A stretch of 64,000 bases of DNA from Candidatus Abyssobacteria bacterium SURF_5 (GTDB taxonomy: Bacteria; Abyssobacteria; SURF-5): NCBI GenBank assembly GCA_003598085.1, contig QZKU01000145.1, positions 1-64,000 on the forward strand. Reading direction: 5' to 3'. Shown piece by piece: positions 1 to 10,213 of the stretch. Numbering within the stretch: position 1 is the first letter of the stretch; the number at the start of each line of letters is the position of its first letter. The notes under the pieces were generated by a model. That model was given only the letters and a program-made list of their open reading frames with translations, was not told the DNA's origin and ran no database searches. A program made the translations under genes and the position numbers.

Positions 1-116
1 CATCTCCAAAACCACAAAGGAAACCCAACAGAGCCAATAAGAAGGAGCAGTCAGCAAAAATCCGCCCCCAAGGGCCGATTTAGATGCGTAAGCCCTATTG
101 GAACGCCGGAACTTCC

Positions 117-145
117 TTGAATTTACCCCCTGGTTTTGCTAAAAT
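117..145 (+). promoter_or_regulatory. Sigma-70-type promoter for secA
   Basis: A TTGAAT -35 element (117-122) is separated by 17 bp from a TAAAAT -10 element (140-145). Transcription would start near 152 and give a leader of about 100 nt before the secA ATG. The rest of 1-251 holds no gene I can recognise. Confidence 0.6.
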
Positions 146-251
146 TAAGGAGATTTCCTGATTTTTTTAATTACCAGGAAAGTGGCCCATTGGGGGAGAA
201 CTCCGGGTACCAGACTGTTCGCAGCCATTCCCGGCAGCCCTCCACTAAATC

Positions 252-3200
252 ATGATATTCAAGCTATTACAGAAAATCTTCGGAACGCAGCACGAGCGGG
301 ACATCAAGAAACTGCGACCGATCGCTGACGAGATCAAGGCGCACGAGCCCGCCCTGTTAGCGCTTTCCGACAAACAGCTCCGCGCCAAGACCTCCGAGTT
401 TCGCCGCCGCCTGGGCGCGGGCGAAACGCTGGACGATATCCTGCCCGAGGCATTTGCCCTGGTCAAAGAGGCCTGCCGCCGACTCTACGGCAAGAACTGG
501 TACGTGCGAGGGCACGAGATCACGTGGGACATGGTGCACTTCGACTGCCAGCTCATTGGCGGAGCGGTGCTGCACCAAGGCAAAATCGCCGAAATGGCCA
601 CGGGCGAAGGAAAAACGCTGGTGGCGACACTGCCCATTTATTTGAACGCGCTCGCCGGCAAAGGCGTGCACCTGATAACCGTGAACGATTATCTGGCCAG
701 CCGCGACCGTGAATGGATGGGTCCCGTATATGAATTCCTGGGGCTGAGCGCCGGCTGCTTGCAGCAGCGAATGGACTCCGACGAGCGTCAGGAGGAGTAC
801 CGGGCCGATATCACCTCCGGCACGAACAGCGAGTTCGGGTTCGACTACCTGCGCGACAACATGAGCATCCACAAAGAGCGCCAGGTGCAGCGCGGCCATC
901 ACTATGCGATCGTGGACGAAGTCGACAGCGTCCTCATCGATGAAGCGCGCACGCCGCTCATCATCTCCGGGCCGGTCGAGCAGTCCAACGAGCAGTATGA
1001 GGCGCTTGCGCCCGCGGTCGACCGCCTCTACCACCAGCAGCAACGCATCACAAAGAAACTGATGGACGAGGCCGAGCCGCTCATCGAGAACGGAAGCGAA
1101 TTCGAGGCCGGCAAAAAACTGCTCATGGTGAAGAAGGGCAGTCCCAAGGACAAGCGCTTCCTCGCGTTGATGGAAAATGCAAAGCTCCAGAGGTTGGTGC
1201 ATCGCACCGAACTCGACCTGATGGGCGACAAACTGATGGGCGGCAAAGAGGAATCCCCGATCATGAAGCTCGTCTCCGACCTGTACTTCACGATCGATGA
1301 GAAATCCAATGTGGCCGATCTGACCGAAAAAGGCAGACGCACCATTTCTTCCGGCAAGCTCGATATGTTCGTCCTGCCGGAGATTGACGAGGAAGAACAC
1401 GCACTCGATCGGGAACTTGAGGGCCTGCGGGCGGATAAGTCGCTCGATTACGATATCAAGCTCCAGCGCGAAATGGAACTCGAGGCCAAACGTTGGCAAC
1501 TGTACGACCGCATGAATACCGTCAGCCAGCGCATTCACGCCGTCTCGCAACTGCTGCGCGCGTATTCACTGTTCGAGCGCGACGTTGATTATATCGTCTC
1601 CGACAATAAAGTCGTTATCGTTGATGAGTTCACCGGCCGCCTGATGCCGAGCCGCCGCTTCAGCGACGGCCTGCACCAGGCGCTCGAGGCGAAGGAGCGC
1701 GTGAAAGTCGGCGAGGCAAACCAGACGCTCGCAACCATCACCCTCCAGAATTATTACAAAATGTACGACAAGCTGGCCGGAATGACCGGAACGGCCGACA
1801 CCGAGGCTCAGGAATTCCACGACATCTACAAGCTCGACGTCGTGGTTGTCCCGACGAACCGTCCGCTCATCCGCCACAATTTCTCGGACTGCATCTATAA
1901 GACCGAGCGGGAGAAATTCAAGGCGGTGATCAACGAGGTCAGGGAAATGCACAAGCTTGGCCGCCCGTCGCTCGTCGGCACGATTTCCGTGGAGAAGTCC
2001 GAGTTGCTCGGCAAGATGCTTCGTACCGAGCGCATCCCCCATCACATCCTTAACGCGAAATATCATGAGAAAGAAGCCGAGATCGTCGCGCGAGCGGGCC
2101 AGCGAGGCGCCGTCACCATTGCGACCAACATGGCCGGCCGCGGCACCGACATCAAGCTGGGCGAAGGCATCGCAAAGCTCGGCGGACTCCACATCATCGG
2201 CACGGAGCGTCACGAGAGCAGGCGCATCGACAATCAGCTCCGTGGTCGTGCGGGCCGGCAGGGCGATCCGGGTTCGTCGCGCTTTTATATCTCACTCGAA
2301 GACGACCTGATGCGCCTGTTCGGATCCGACCGCATCATGAAGATCATGGATCGCCTCGGCATTGAAGAGGACCAGCCGATCGAGCACTCGCTGGTCTCGC
2401 GCTCGATCGAGACGGCGCAGAAGCGGGTTGAGGCGCACAACCTCGAGATCCGCAAGCATCTGCTCAAGTACGACGACGTCATGAACAAGCAGCGCGAGAT
2501 CATTTACGCCGAGCGCCAGCGCTCGCTCGACGAAGATAACCTGAAAGAGCACATGCTCGAGATGGTCGACGACCTCCTTGAAGAGAAAATGGAGGAGTTC
2601 GTGCCGCCGGACACGCTGCCCGACGAGTGGAACCTGCGCGGTTTGTCCGATTGGCTGCGTCGCCACCTCGCGATCCTCGTCCGGTTCGACCACGTCGACC
2701 TTGAGACCGTCGAGGCCGAGCACATATTCGACCGGCTGCAGCAGGCGGTCCGGGCGGCATATGACGACCGCGAGCGGCGATTCGGACCCGAGACAATGCG
2801 CGAGATCGAGCGTGTCGCAATTCTGCGATCGGTTGATTCTCGATGGAAAGATCACCTGTACGCGATGGACCTGCTGAAAGAAGGCATCGGCCTGCGGGCC
2901 CACGGCGGCAAAGATCCGCTGGTCGAGTACAAGCACGAAGGTTACAACCTGTTCAGCGAAATGATCGCCGACGTCAAGCTGGGCGCCGCGGAATTCCTCT
3001 TCCGCGTGCAAGTCGGCGAACCGCAAAAAATCCAAAAGAAGCTCGAACCGAAGCCGCAACCGGCGGAGGCGACATTGACCTCGCACGATTCGTCATCGCC
3101 GGGCGCATTGAGCGAAGCGCCGAAACAGCCGGCGCGGCTTATCGCCGGCGACGGATCGAGCAAGCCGGCAAGAGTTCCCGTCAAGGTCGGCGATAAGATC

Positions 3201-3263
3201 GGCCGCAACGAGCCTTGCCCGTGCGGCAGCGGAAAGAAATACAAGAAATGCTGCGGCTCGTGA
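252..3263 (+). CDS. secA: Preprotein translocase ATPase SecA
   Basis: Motor ATPase that drives unfolded preproteins through the SecYEG channel at the inner membrane. Visible motifs are Walker A (MATGEGKT, about residues 115-122), the Walker B/DEAD-like block [11 protein letters not shown] (about 221-231), the helicase motif [13 protein letters not shown], the motif [13 protein letters not shown], and a C-terminal SEC-C zinc motif ([13 protein letters not shown]) that normally binds SecB and lipid. At 1003 residues it is about 100 longer than E. coli SecA. The surplus sits mainly between the first ATPase motifs and the '[18 protein letters not shown]' block, in a charged Lys/Glu-rich stretch (about 275-430). 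The start ATG has no clear Shine-Dalgarno sequence, but the N-terminus aligns well with the family. It stands alone, without other sec genes. Confidence 0.98.
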   Translation: MIFKLLQKIFGTQHERDIKKLRPIADEIKAHEPALLALSDKQLRAKTSEFRRRLGAGETLDDILPEAFALVKEACRRLYGKNWYVRGHEITWDMVHFDCQLIGGAVLHQGKIAEMATGEGKTLVATLPIYLNALAGKGVHLITVNDYLASRDREWMGPVYEFLGLSAGCLQQRMDSDERQEEYRADITSGTNSEFGFDYLRDNMSIHKERQVQRGHHYAIVDEVDSVLIDEARTPLIISGPVEQSNEQYEALAPAVDRLYHQQQRITKKLMDEAEPLIENGSEFEAGKKLLMVKKGSPKDKRFLALMENAKLQRLVHRTELDLMGDKLMGGKEESPIMKLVSDLYFTIDEKSNVADLTEKGRRTISSGKLDMFVLPEIDEEEHALDRELEGLRADKSLDYDIKLQREMELEAKRWQLYDRMNTVSQRIHAVSQLLRAYSLFERDVDYIVSDNKVVIVDEFTGRLMPSRRFSDGLHQALEAKERVKVGEANQTLATITLQNYYKMYDKLAGMTGTADTEAQEFHDIYKLDVVVVPTNRPLIRHNFSDCIYKTEREKFKAVINEVREMHKLGRPSLVGTISVEKSELLGKMLRTERIPHHILNAKYHEKEAEIVARAGQRGAVTIATNMAGRGTDIKLGEGIAKLGGLHIIGTERHESRRIDNQLRGRAGRQGDPGSSRFYISLEDDLMRLFGSDRIMKIMDRLGIEEDQPIEHSLVSRSIETAQKRVEAHNLEIRKHLLKYDDVMNKQREIIYAERQRSLDEDNLKEHMLEMVDDLLEEKMEEFVPPDTLPDEWNLRGLSDWLRRHLAILVRFDHVDLETVEAEHIFDRLQQAVRAAYDDRERRFGPETMREIERVAILRSVDSRWKDHLYAMDLLKEGIGLRAHGGKDPLVEYKHEGYNLFSEMIADVKLGAAEFLFRVQVGEPQKIQKKLEPKPQPAEATLTSHDSSSPGALSEAPKQPARLIAGDGSSKPARVPVKVGDKIGRNEPCPCGSGKKYKKCCGS

Positions 3264-3363
3264 CTGCGGCAATCAGCACAAACCGTCCCCTACCACACCT
3301 TTCATGAAGCATCCGGCTCGGCCGGCGCATCGGACGGCCGTCCCGGCAACGAAACGAGGGAGC

Positions 3364-4896
3364 ATGCCAGTAGTAAAATCCGGAAGAAGCAAAGTATCCA
3401 TTGTTATCGCTGTCGTTATCTTTTGGGCGGTCATGAACGGGCAACTCGTGCGCAAGGAACTCTTCCTTACACGCCTGCCGACCGGCTCGACCAGCATCGC
3501 AGCTTCGCTCACGCCCGAGCTCTCCTTCAAGGAGCAGTGGATGGGCATCTACTACGAAGGCGAGAAGATCGGCTATTCCAATACCACGGTCAACCGAACT
3601 TACGGCTCGGAAAAACCCGGCTTCATCGTGCTCAATCGCACCTTCATGAAGCTCATGCTGATGGAACAGCCGCTGCAGGTAAATTTTGAGGGACTGCTCC
3701 ATACCGATGGCGACTTCCGCATGCGCGCGTTCACCTGCAAACTGAACTCAGCCGACCACGAAATCCAACTCGACGGCAGGCGCGATGGGAATAACCTGCT
3801 GCTTGACGTGCTCTCCGGCGGGCGCGTATTTCGCAAGACGGCGACGGTCAATGAAGACGTCAATATCTCCAACAGTCTGACACCGCTCCTTTACCTGCCC
3901 GACTTGAAGGTCGGCGTCACGTACTCTATCCAGATCCTCGACCCGTTCACGCTCTCAACCAACATGGCGAAAGTGACGGTTAGGGGGATGGAGCCGTATG
4001 AATTTGATGGCAAAGAGATCGATGTATACGTGGTGGACACAAAGTATCAGGGCCTGACTTTCACGGCGTGGGTGACCGAGAGCGGCGAAACCCTGAAGGA
4101 GAGCACTCCGCTTGGGTGGACGCTCATCCGGGAAGATCGTTCGGTCGCACAGGAGTTCCGCAACCAGGCGGGACCTCCTCTTCGCTATGACATCGCCAAG
4201 ATGATGGCCGTGCCGTCGGACGTCCGGATCGATACGCCCGAGCAGGCGCGCCGGCTCGAGGCTTTGATCACGGGCATCGATCTCGGCCAGTTCGAGCTTG
4301 ATGGCGCATACCAGACGCTCGCCGACGCAAAACAGGGACTGATCCGCGTCGAGATGGTGAAAGCCGATCCTGCGCAGTGCGTGGCTTTGCCGGTGAGCGG
4401 CGCCGAATTCGCAGAGACGCTTTCTCCCACCGTTTTCATCCAGTCCGACGACGAGGCCATCCGCGCGCTCGCCGCAGAAATAGCCAATGGCGAAACCAAC
4501 GGGCTTGTGGTGGCGGAGCGGATCAACCAGTGGCTGTTCGAGAACATCGACAAGAAAGTCACCTTCTCGCTGCCGTCGGCGGTCGAGGTGCTCGAGAAAC
4601 GCGAAGGCGACTGTAACGAGCACACGACGCTCTTTGTCGCGCTGGCGCGCTCGCTCGGCCTGCCGGCCAAGATCGCCATAGGACTCGTGTACCACAAGGG
4701 AAGCTTCTATTATCATGCGTGGCCGGAGGTCTACGTCGGCCGCTGGGTCGCAATGGACCCGACATTCGGGCAGTCCGTCGCCGACGCGACGCACATCAAG
4801 CTGCTCGAGGGCGACCTCGAACAGCAGGCCAGGCTGATGCAGATCATCGGCAAGATCAAACTCAGTATTCGGTCGGTCTCCTACGAGAAAGCATAA
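3364..4896 (+). CDS. Membrane-anchored transglutaminase-like protein
   Basis: Protein of about 510 residues with one N-terminal hydrophobic segment (about 10-27, signal anchor), a long beta-rich middle region and a C-terminal transglutaminase-like (papain-fold) domain. The Cys-His-Asp triad is visible: GDCNEHT (Cys about 417), YYHAWPEVYVG (His) and MDPTFG (Asp). Bacterial relatives are usually proteases or peptide-bond-modifying enzymes of unknown substrate. I prefer ATG 3364 because GAGGGAG lies just upstream. The in-frame ATG at 3304 would add 20 residues but has no ribosome-binding site. The gene follows secA by 100 bp and precedes a membrane protein, with which it may be co-transcribed. 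The exact role is unknown. Confidence 0.85.
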   Translation: MPVVKSGRSKVSIVIAVVIFWAVMNGQLVRKELFLTRLPTGSTSIAASLTPELSFKEQWMGIYYEGEKIGYSNTTVNRTYGSEKPGFIVLNRTFMKLMLMEQPLQVNFEGLLHTDGDFRMRAFTCKLNSADHEIQLDGRRDGNNLLLDVLSGGRVFRKTATVNEDVNISNSLTPLLYLPDLKVGVTYSIQILDPFTLSTNMAKVTVRGMEPYEFDGKEIDVYVVDTKYQGLTFTAWVTESGETLKESTPLGWTLIREDRSVAQEFRNQAGPPLRYDIAKMMAVPSDVRIDTPEQARRLEALITGIDLGQFELDGAYQTLADAKQGLIRVEMVKADPAQCVALPVSGAEFAETLSPTVFIQSDDEAIRALAAEIANGETNGLVVAERINQWLFENIDKKVTFSLPSAVEVLEKREGDCNEHTTLFVALARSLGLPAKIAIGLVYHKGSFYYHAWPEVYVGRWVAMDPTFGQSVADATHIKLLEGDLEQQARLMQIIGKIKLSIRSVSYEKA

Positions 4897-4959
4897 GGAG
4901 TCGGCCGGGTCGGCCTTGACCGCATAGGCGGATGAGGCCTTCCCGCTCCGCCTGATATC

Positions 4960-6642
4960 GTGAATTTTTTTATCGTCTATCTCGCCGCCAAAGCGCGCCT
5001 CGCGCGCAATGTGATTCGATCGCTTCGAAACGAATCGAAGCTCAAGCTGGTAGTCGTCTCGACGTGGATGTTCATCTTCCTGACGGTCGGCTGCTGGCTG
5101 TTCTATAAGGGCTTCGATTTCCTCTTTAATTTTCCGGTCGGCGATCTCCTCGCGGTGCGCGTGCTCGCGCTTTTTTTCCTCACTCTGTTCGCGATGCTGG
5201 TATTCAGCAACATTCTGGTTGCCTTCTCGACGCTCTACAGGTCGTCGGAGACCGAGTTCCTTTTTTCGCTGCCGATGGACAGTCAGGAAGTCTTCCTGTG
5301 CCGGTTTGCGGAAGCGCTGGCCTACAGCTCATGGGCGTTCATTTTTCTAGGGATGCCCCTGATGATAAGCTACGGCGTCGTTTTCCGGGTCAAGTGGTAT
5401 TTCTATCCGGCGCTCCCGTTGTTTTTCCTGCCGTTCGTCCTGATTGCCGGTCTCCTCGGCGCCCTCGTGATCATGGGACTGGTTCGCGTTTTCCCGCGGA
5501 TGAATTTCAAGCTGATCATTGCGGTCATCGCGCTGCTTGGGATAGGATTCCTCGTGTTCCTGTACCGCTCATTCGCGGTTAGCAACCTCAGCCAGCTTGA
5601 CGCCCTCGATAAGATTCTCTCCGCGCTCAGGACGACGCAGTCGCCGTTCTTCCCGAGCCATTGGCTGAATGAGGGCGTCCTCGCGGCGGGCGCCGGAAAC
5701 CTGCGCGAGGCGTCGTTCTATTTCGGATTGCTGCTCAGCAACGCGCTGATGCTGTTGGTGATTTCTCTCTGGCTTGCGGGGTTGGGCTACTATGGCGGCT
5801 GGGCCGGCCTGCGCGGGTTCAGCCTGAAGCGTTACTACCCCGCGGGCAGAGGCATCCTGAACAGGCTCGAGCGATTGCTGCCGCTGAACTCGCCGATACG
5901 GGCGCTCGCGATGAAGGACCTCCGCATGTTCTGGCGAGATCCGTCGCAGTGGACGCAGTTCATCGTATTCTTTGGGCTGCTGATCGTCTACGTCGGCAAT
6001 CTGCACAATTACGAGAAGTTCCTCGCTCCCGAGTGGCAGACGCGAATCGCGTTTCTGAATTTGGCGGCCGGCGCCCTCGTGCTCTCGGTTTTGACGACGC
6101 GCTTCGTCTTTCCGTTGTTCAGTCTGGAGGGAAAACGTTTTTGGATCGTCGGCCTCGCTCCGATCAAGCGCAGCCGGCTGCTCCTGCAGAAATTCTTCCT
6201 CAGCATCGCGATGACGCTGGTGTTCACCGAGGCGCTGATGGTCGTCTCGAGCATGGCCCTCAACTTGAGCGCTGTCGCGGTCGTCGTATGCTGCGCGACC
6301 ATGTTCCTGATGAATTTCGCGATGGCGGGGCTGGCGGTCGGCCTGGGCGCCATGTATCCAAACTTCAGGGAGGATAATCCGGCGCGTATCGTTTCGGGCC
6401 TCGGCGGCACGCTCAACTTCATTCTCAGCATGATTTACGTCGCGGTGGTCGTGCTGCTCGAAGGGATTGTCTTCTGGCAGTATACAGTGCGCGGAGGCGG
6501 AGGGGGCCTGCTCGCCTACCTGCACATGGATTTCCACGAGGCGATCCTGCTGGCATTTGGCCTGGTCGCCGTTATCAGCATCATCGCCGCCGGCCTGCCG
6601 ATGTACCTCGGCATCCGGAACGTCAATCGCCTGGAATTCTGA
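4960..6642 (+). CDS. ABC-2-like multispanning membrane protein
   Basis: A hydrophobic protein of 560 residues with roughly a dozen predicted transmembrane segments in two halves, joined by a soluble stretch containing 'LPLNSPIRALAMKDLRMFWRDPSQW'-type sequence, which is typical of ABC-2 exporter permeases. The start shown is GTG with a poor Shine-Dalgarno, so the true start may differ slightly. No ATPase gene adjoins it; the nearest ABC ATPases are at 19.4 and 38.4 kb. It lies 63 bp after the transglutaminase-like gene in the same direction, so the two may form an operon. The substrate cannot be inferred. Confidence 0.7.
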   Translation: MNFFIVYLAAKARLARNVIRSLRNESKLKLVVVSTWMFIFLTVGCWLFYKGFDFLFNFPVGDLLAVRVLALFFLTLFAMLVFSNILVAFSTLYRSSETEFLFSLPMDSQEVFLCRFAEALAYSSWAFIFLGMPLMISYGVVFRVKWYFYPALPLFFLPFVLIAGLLGALVIMGLVRVFPRMNFKLIIAVIALLGIGFLVFLYRSFAVSNLSQLDALDKILSALRTTQSPFFPSHWLNEGVLAAGAGNLREASFYFGLLLSNALMLLVISLWLAGLGYYGGWAGLRGFSLKRYYPAGRGILNRLERLLPLNSPIRALAMKDLRMFWRDPSQWTQFIVFFGLLIVYVGNLHNYEKFLAPEWQTRIAFLNLAAGALVLSVLTTRFVFPLFSLEGKRFWIVGLAPIKRSRLLLQKFFLSIAMTLVFTEALMVVSSMALNLSAVAVVVCCATMFLMNFAMAGLAVGLGAMYPNFREDNPARIVSGLGGTLNFILSMIYVAVVVLLEGIVFWQYTVRGGGGGLLAYLHMDFHEAILLAFGLVAVISIIAAGLPMYLGIRNVNRLEF

Positions 6643-6687
6643 GGGAAAAGCCCCAGGCGCCGCGGCGCTTAACGAGCCGCGGAAAGC

Positions 6688-6715
6688 TTGACTTTGCCCC
6701 CCGCGTTGCTATAAT
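6688..6715 (+). promoter_or_regulatory. Sigma-70 promoter of the tRNA-Val gene
   Basis: TTGACT (6688-6693), a 16-bp spacer and a perfect TATAAT (6710-6715) lie about 50 bp upstream of the tRNA. Transcription would begin near 6722. Confidence 0.8.
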
Positions 6716-6733
6716 AGACTTGGTTTCGGTTGC

Positions 6734-6754
6734 GCTCATGCGGGCCGCATGAGC
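6734..6754. repeat. 21-bp palindrome in the tRNA-Val leader
   Basis: Two 10-bp arms (GCTCATGCGG / CCGCATGAGC) flank a single central base. It lies between the -10 element and the mature tRNA. In RNA it would form a hairpin, possibly a processing signal in the precursor tRNA. In DNA it could be an operator just past the start site. Confidence 0.6.
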
Positions 6755-6764
6755 GGCTGAATAC

Positions 6765-6838
6765 GGGCGGTTAGCTCAGATGGCGAGAGCGCCTGCCTTA
6801 CAAGCAGGAGGTCACTGGTTCGAGCCCAGTACCGCCCA
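6765..6838 (+). tRNA. tRNA-Val (anticodon UAC)
   Basis: A full cloverleaf can be drawn. The acceptor stem is GGGCGGT/ACCGCCC and the D-arm is closed by GCTC/GAGC. The anticodon stem CCTGC/GCAGG carries loop CTTACAA (anticodon TAC). The T-arm is ACTGG-TTCGAGC-CCAGT, with discriminator A at 6838. CCA is not encoded. A strong promoter precedes it and an intrinsic terminator follows, so it is a monocistronic tRNA unit. Confidence 0.97.
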
Positions 6839-6844
6839 CGATAG

Positions 6845-6881
6845 GGATTGCAGGTCTATAGACTCACCTGCAATCCTTTTT
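6845..6881 (+). terminator. Intrinsic terminator of tRNA-Val
   Basis: An 11-bp perfect stem GGATTGCAGGT/ACCTGCAATCC (6845-6855 with 6866-6876) and a 10-nt loop are followed by TTTTT. It works only for plus-strand transcription. Its loop contains the stop codon of the convergent hisF (6856-6858), and its right arm encodes the last HisF codons. Confidence 0.9.
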
Positions 6882-7620
6882 CTTTTAGATATTGTTTCAC
6901 CTGCGGGATGGTGAAGGTGCGGTAGTGGAAAACGGAGGCCGCCAGAACGATCTGCGCGCCGCCCTCGACAACCGCCTGATAAAAATGCTCGAGCTTTCCC
7001 GCGCCGCCCGAGGCGACGACCGGAACTGTTACCGCGTCGGAAATGGCTCGAGTGAATTCAAGATCATACCCGTCACGCGTGCCGTCCGCATCCATGCTGG
7101 TCGGCAGGATCACGCCGGCCCCCAGCTTCTCGCATTCTTTGGCCCATGCGACGGCGTCCTTGCCCACCGGTTTCGTGCCGCCGGAAACCACCAACTCGAA
7201 TCCTGACGGCATTTTCTTGTTACGCCTGGCGTCAACCGCAACGGTGATCGTTTCCGATCCGAACTTTTTCGCGGCCTGAGAAACCAGCTTGGGATTCTTC
7301 ACCGCCGCACTATTCATTGATACCTTGCTGGCGCCGGCCTCAAGCACCATCTCGATGTCTTCAAGACTCGAGATGCCGCCGCCAACGGTGAGCGGAATGC
7401 TGATCACGGCGGAAACGTTCCTGACCCATTCGAGACGCGTCTGCCGGTTTTCGAGGGTGGCCGCGATATCGAGCATCGCGAGTTCATCTGCGCCCTCCTG
7501 CTGATAATAGCGCGCGTTCTCGACCGGATCGCCCGCATCCTTCAAGTCGACGAAATGCACTCCCTTGACAACCCTGCCGTCTTTCATATCGAGACAGGGC
7601 ATAATCTTGATCAATGACAT
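6856..7620 (-). CDS. hisF: HisF-like imidazole glycerol phosphate synthase cyclase subunit
   Basis: A (beta/alpha)8-barrel of 254 residues, normal for HisF, which converts PRFAR plus HisH-supplied ammonia to IGP and AICAR in histidine synthesis. The catalytic aspartates are recognisable in IMPCLDM (Asp about 11) and VAVDAR (Asp about 130), along with the phosphate-binding TVGGGI and SGGAG loops. AGAGGAA lies 6 nt before the ATG. No other his gene is nearby: the neighbours are tRNA-Val (convergent) and an acyl-CoA dehydrogenase 47 bp upstream on the same strand. It is therefore either a dispersed his gene or a HisF paralogue recruited elsewhere. The LDM variant of the usual LDV and the genomic context leave this open. 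Confidence 0.9.
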   Translation of the reverse strand: MSLIKIMPCLDMKDGRVVKGVHFVDLKDAGDPVENARYYQQEGADELAMLDIAATLENRQTRLEWVRNVSAVISIPLTVGGGISSLEDIEMVLEAGASKVSMNSAAVKNPKLVSQAAKKFGSETITVAVDARRNKKMPSGFELVVSGGTKPVGKDAVAWAKECEKLGAGVILPTSMDADGTRDGYDLEFTRAISDAVTVPVVASGGAGKLEHFYQAVVEGGAQIVLAASVFHYRTFTIPQVKQYLKEKGLQVSL

Positions 7621-7667
7621 ATTGCTTCCTCTCGGTGATTCTCCCTACGTTTCGAAATTTTCGGAGC

Positions 7668-8894
7668 TTATTCGTAGATTTTTTCTTCGACCTCTGCCGC
7701 GCCTACCGCATCCTGTTCGACGTCGCGCACCTGGCCGTCCGCCGCGGCCAGTTCTTTATAATATTCGTGCTGGATCAGCAGGTTCATGATCTCGTTGGTG
7801 CCGGTCCAGATCATCGAGAGCCTGCAATCGCGCAGGTACTTCTCGACCGGATAAATATTCGTGTATCCGATGCCGCCCATGATCTGCATCGCGTTATTGA
7901 TCACTTCCCATGCGGTCTCGGTGGCCACCTTCTTGGCCTGCGAAACGAGCCGGCGCGGGTTATCGCTTGTATCGGCCGCGCGCGCCGCAACATAATTCAG
8001 GCTGCGCGCCGCATCGAGTTTTGAGATGCTGTCGGCGACCATGAAATTGACGGCCTGGAACTTCATGATTTTCTGCCCGAATGCTTTGCGCTTGGTGCTG
8101 TAACGAGCGGCGATATCGATTGCCGCCTGCGCCATCCCGATCGAGCCGGCGGCGCTGGTCATGCGCTCGGGCACCATCATTCGATTGAAGATGAGGCCGC
8201 CCGCATTCAGCGGCCCGATAAGGTTCTTTGCCGGCACTCTTGAATCGTGAAACAACAGGCGTCCGGCGCCGCCGCCTCTCGTCCCCATCAGCCCGTACAC
8301 GTGTTTCACCAGCACGGTGTCGTCGCGATCGACGATGAAGAGGCTGATCGATTCGTGCGGATGGTTTTCGGGCGCCGTCTTCGCATAGACGGCAAAGAAA
8401 TCCGCGCCTTCCGCGCCGACCACAAATCGTTTCTGGCCGTTGAGGATGAAGCTGTCTCCGTCGCGCGTGGCGATTGTGGTCGCTCCGAAGAAGTCGCTGC
8501 CGCCGCGCGGTTCCGTCAGCGCCTCCGCACAAAAAATCTTGCCCTCGAGCATCGGGCGAAGATACTTGCGTTTCTGTTCGTCGGTGCCGAACTCGTTCAG
8601 CGCCTCGCCAACGATGCTGACCAGGGAATACAGGCAGGCGGGCGAAGCGCCGAGCATACCGATCTCCTCGATAGCCGCCATCTCGCCGACCCAGCCGAGC
8701 CCGCGGCCGCCCCACACCTCGGGGAAGCGAAGCCCGAGCAGCTTGCGCCGAGCAGCCTCCTGTGCTATCTCGCGCGGATACATTACTTTTCCTTCGTCCA
8801 TGTCTTTGAGCAATTGCGCAGGAATGCTCTTGACGAAATCCCTGACTTCCCGCTTTACCGCCTTCTCTTTTTCATTGAGCAGCATGTCAAACAT
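7668..8894 (-). CDS. Acyl-CoA dehydrogenase family protein
   Basis: FAD enzyme of 408 residues that would oxidise an acyl-CoA at the alpha-beta bond and pass electrons to ETF. The family layout is present: an N-terminal helical domain, a middle beta domain with the [11 protein letters not shown] flavin-binding block, and a C-terminal helical domain with [21 protein letters not shown] and [10 protein letters not shown], where the Glu of GTNE is the expected catalytic base. AAGGAG lies 6 nt before the ATG. It sits between hisF and an aminotransferase on the same strand. No ETF genes are in the window. Substrate chain length cannot be told. Confidence 0.93.
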   Translation of the reverse strand: MFDMLLNEKEKAVKREVRDFVKSIPAQLLKDMDEGKVMYPREIAQEAARRKLLGLRFPEVWGGRGLGWVGEMAAIEEIGMLGASPACLYSLVSIVGEALNEFGTDEQKRKYLRPMLEGKIFCAEALTEPRGGSDFFGATTIATRDGDSFILNGQKRFVVGAEGADFFAVYAKTAPENHPHESISLFIVDRDDTVLVKHVYGLMGTRGGGAGRLLFHDSRVPAKNLIGPLNAGGLIFNRMMVPERMTSAAGSIGMAQAAIDIAARYSTKRKAFGQKIMKFQAVNFMVADSISKLDAARSLNYVAARAADTSDNPRRLVSQAKKVATETAWEVINNAMQIMGGIGYTNIYPVEKYLRDCRLSMIWTGTNEIMNLLIQHEYYKELAAADGQVRDVEQDAVGAAEVEEKIYE

Positions 8895-8974
8895 GGAAAT
8901 CTCCTTTCTCAGGCCTTTGCCCGAAGAGGAAGACGCAGGTCGGAATCTCCTTGCGCATTGGCCGAATTCGGTGC

Positions 8975-10156
8975 CTACAGCTTGCTCTTCTTCGAAGCCG
9001 TGCGGTTCGCCGATTGTTTCCTGCCGTCACTCGACAGATACTCCTCGAGCCTCCGCATTCCCTCCTCAATATTGTCCAGTGAATTCGCGTACGAGAACCT
9101 GACGAAACCTTCAGCGTTCGAGCCGAAATCGATGCCGGGCGCGATCCCGACGCCGGCATTTTCGAGTACCTCAAAGGCAAACGCCAACGAATCCCGCGTG
9201 AATCGCCTCGCATTCGCCAACACATAGAATGCGCCGGTGGGCTCCTTCACCACCTTGAAACCAATTTCCCTGATTCGGCGGAGGATAAGCTTGCGGCGCT
9301 CATTGAAACATGCCACCATCCGGTCGACGTCCGGCTGAGCCTCCTTCAGAGCCGCAACGCCCGCCCACTGAACAAACGTATTCGCAGCGATGAAGAAATT
9401 CTGCTGCATCTTCTGGATCAGTCGCTGGTATTTCATGGGGGTGATGATATAACCGAGCCGCCAGCCGGTCATCGAGTACAATTTCGAGAAGCCGTTCAGA
9501 ACAAATGCGTCATCCGTGTATTCGAGCGCCGTGTGTTCTTTCCCCTTATAAACGAGGCCGTGGTATATCTCGTCGGAGACAACAACTGGCCCGACCGAAG
9601 CAAGCTGCCGGATCACCTCTCCGTCCATTACATGGCCTGTCGGGTTGGCCGGCGAATTGAGAAGAACGGCTCTGGTTTTGGGACGGACCCGCCGGCGCAC
9701 GAGTCCCGGCTCGAGCTCATAACCGGTCTCTTCTTTGACGTCGACGAAGGCGGGAGCGCCGCCAGCATACTTGATGAATTGCGGATAGCAGGCGTAATGG
9801 GGATTGGGGAGAATAACCTCATCGCGCTCTTGCAGGATGCAGGAAAGCACGAGCAGAAAGCCGGGAGACGTTCCCGAAGTGACGACGACGCGATCGGGAG
9901 AAATATCGACGCCATAGCGCGCACGATAGGATTCGCAGACTGCCTCACGCAGCGGCAGGATCCCCACGCTTGCCGAATAATGAGTCCTCTCGTCTCGCAA
10001 AGCTTTGACGGCGGCCTCTTTGATGCATTCCGGCGTCGGGAAATCCGGCTCGCCCACCTCAAGATGAATGATATGGCGTCCCTGTCGCTCGAGTTCCTGC
10101 GCGCGTTCGAGCACTTCCATCACCAGGAACGGCGGAATATCTATAGGACGTTTCAT
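8975..10156 (-). CDS. Pyridoxal-phosphate aminotransferase, class I/II
   Basis: Fold-type I aminotransferase of about 393 residues, similar to aspartate/aromatic or alanine aminotransferases. Visible features are the N-terminal GEPDFPTP motif, NSPANPTG (with the conserved Asn), SDEIYHG (cofactor-pyridine Asp) and [14 protein letters not shown], whose Lys forms the Schiff base. The longest frame opens at a GTG at 10195, but the family N-terminus fits ATG 10156 better ([10 protein letters not shown]). It is followed 80 bp later by the acyl-CoA dehydrogenase and preceded by the M50 protease, all on the minus strand. Substrate specificity is not determined. Confidence 0.92.
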   Translation of the reverse strand: MKRPIDIPPFLVMEVLERAQELERQGRHIIHLEVGEPDFPTPECIKEAAVKALRDERTHYSASVGILPLREAVCESYRARYGVDISPDRVVVTSGTSPGFLLVLSCILQERDEVILPNPHYACYPQFIKYAGGAPAFVDVKEETGYELEPGLVRRRVRPKTRAVLLNSPANPTGHVMDGEVIRQLASVGPVVVSDEIYHGLVYKGKEHTALEYTDDAFVLNGFSKLYSMTGWRLGYIITPMKYQRLIQKMQQNFFIAANTFVQWAGVAALKEAQPDVDRMVACFNERRKLILRRIREIGFKVVKEPTGAFYVLANARRFTRDSLAFAFEVLENAGVGIAPGIDFGSNAEGFVRFSYANSLDNIEEGMRRLEEYLSSDGRKQSANRTASKKSKL

Positions 10157-10213
10157 GGAGTCACCGGAAAAACCGATTTCAGGGGAAGCGGGCACATCGC
10201 TACGGGTACGATA

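Noticed and set aside
357-1550. Long minus-strand open frame inside secA
   Set aside because: It is the antisense shadow of a strongly coding GC-rich gene; the secA frame carries all known motifs.
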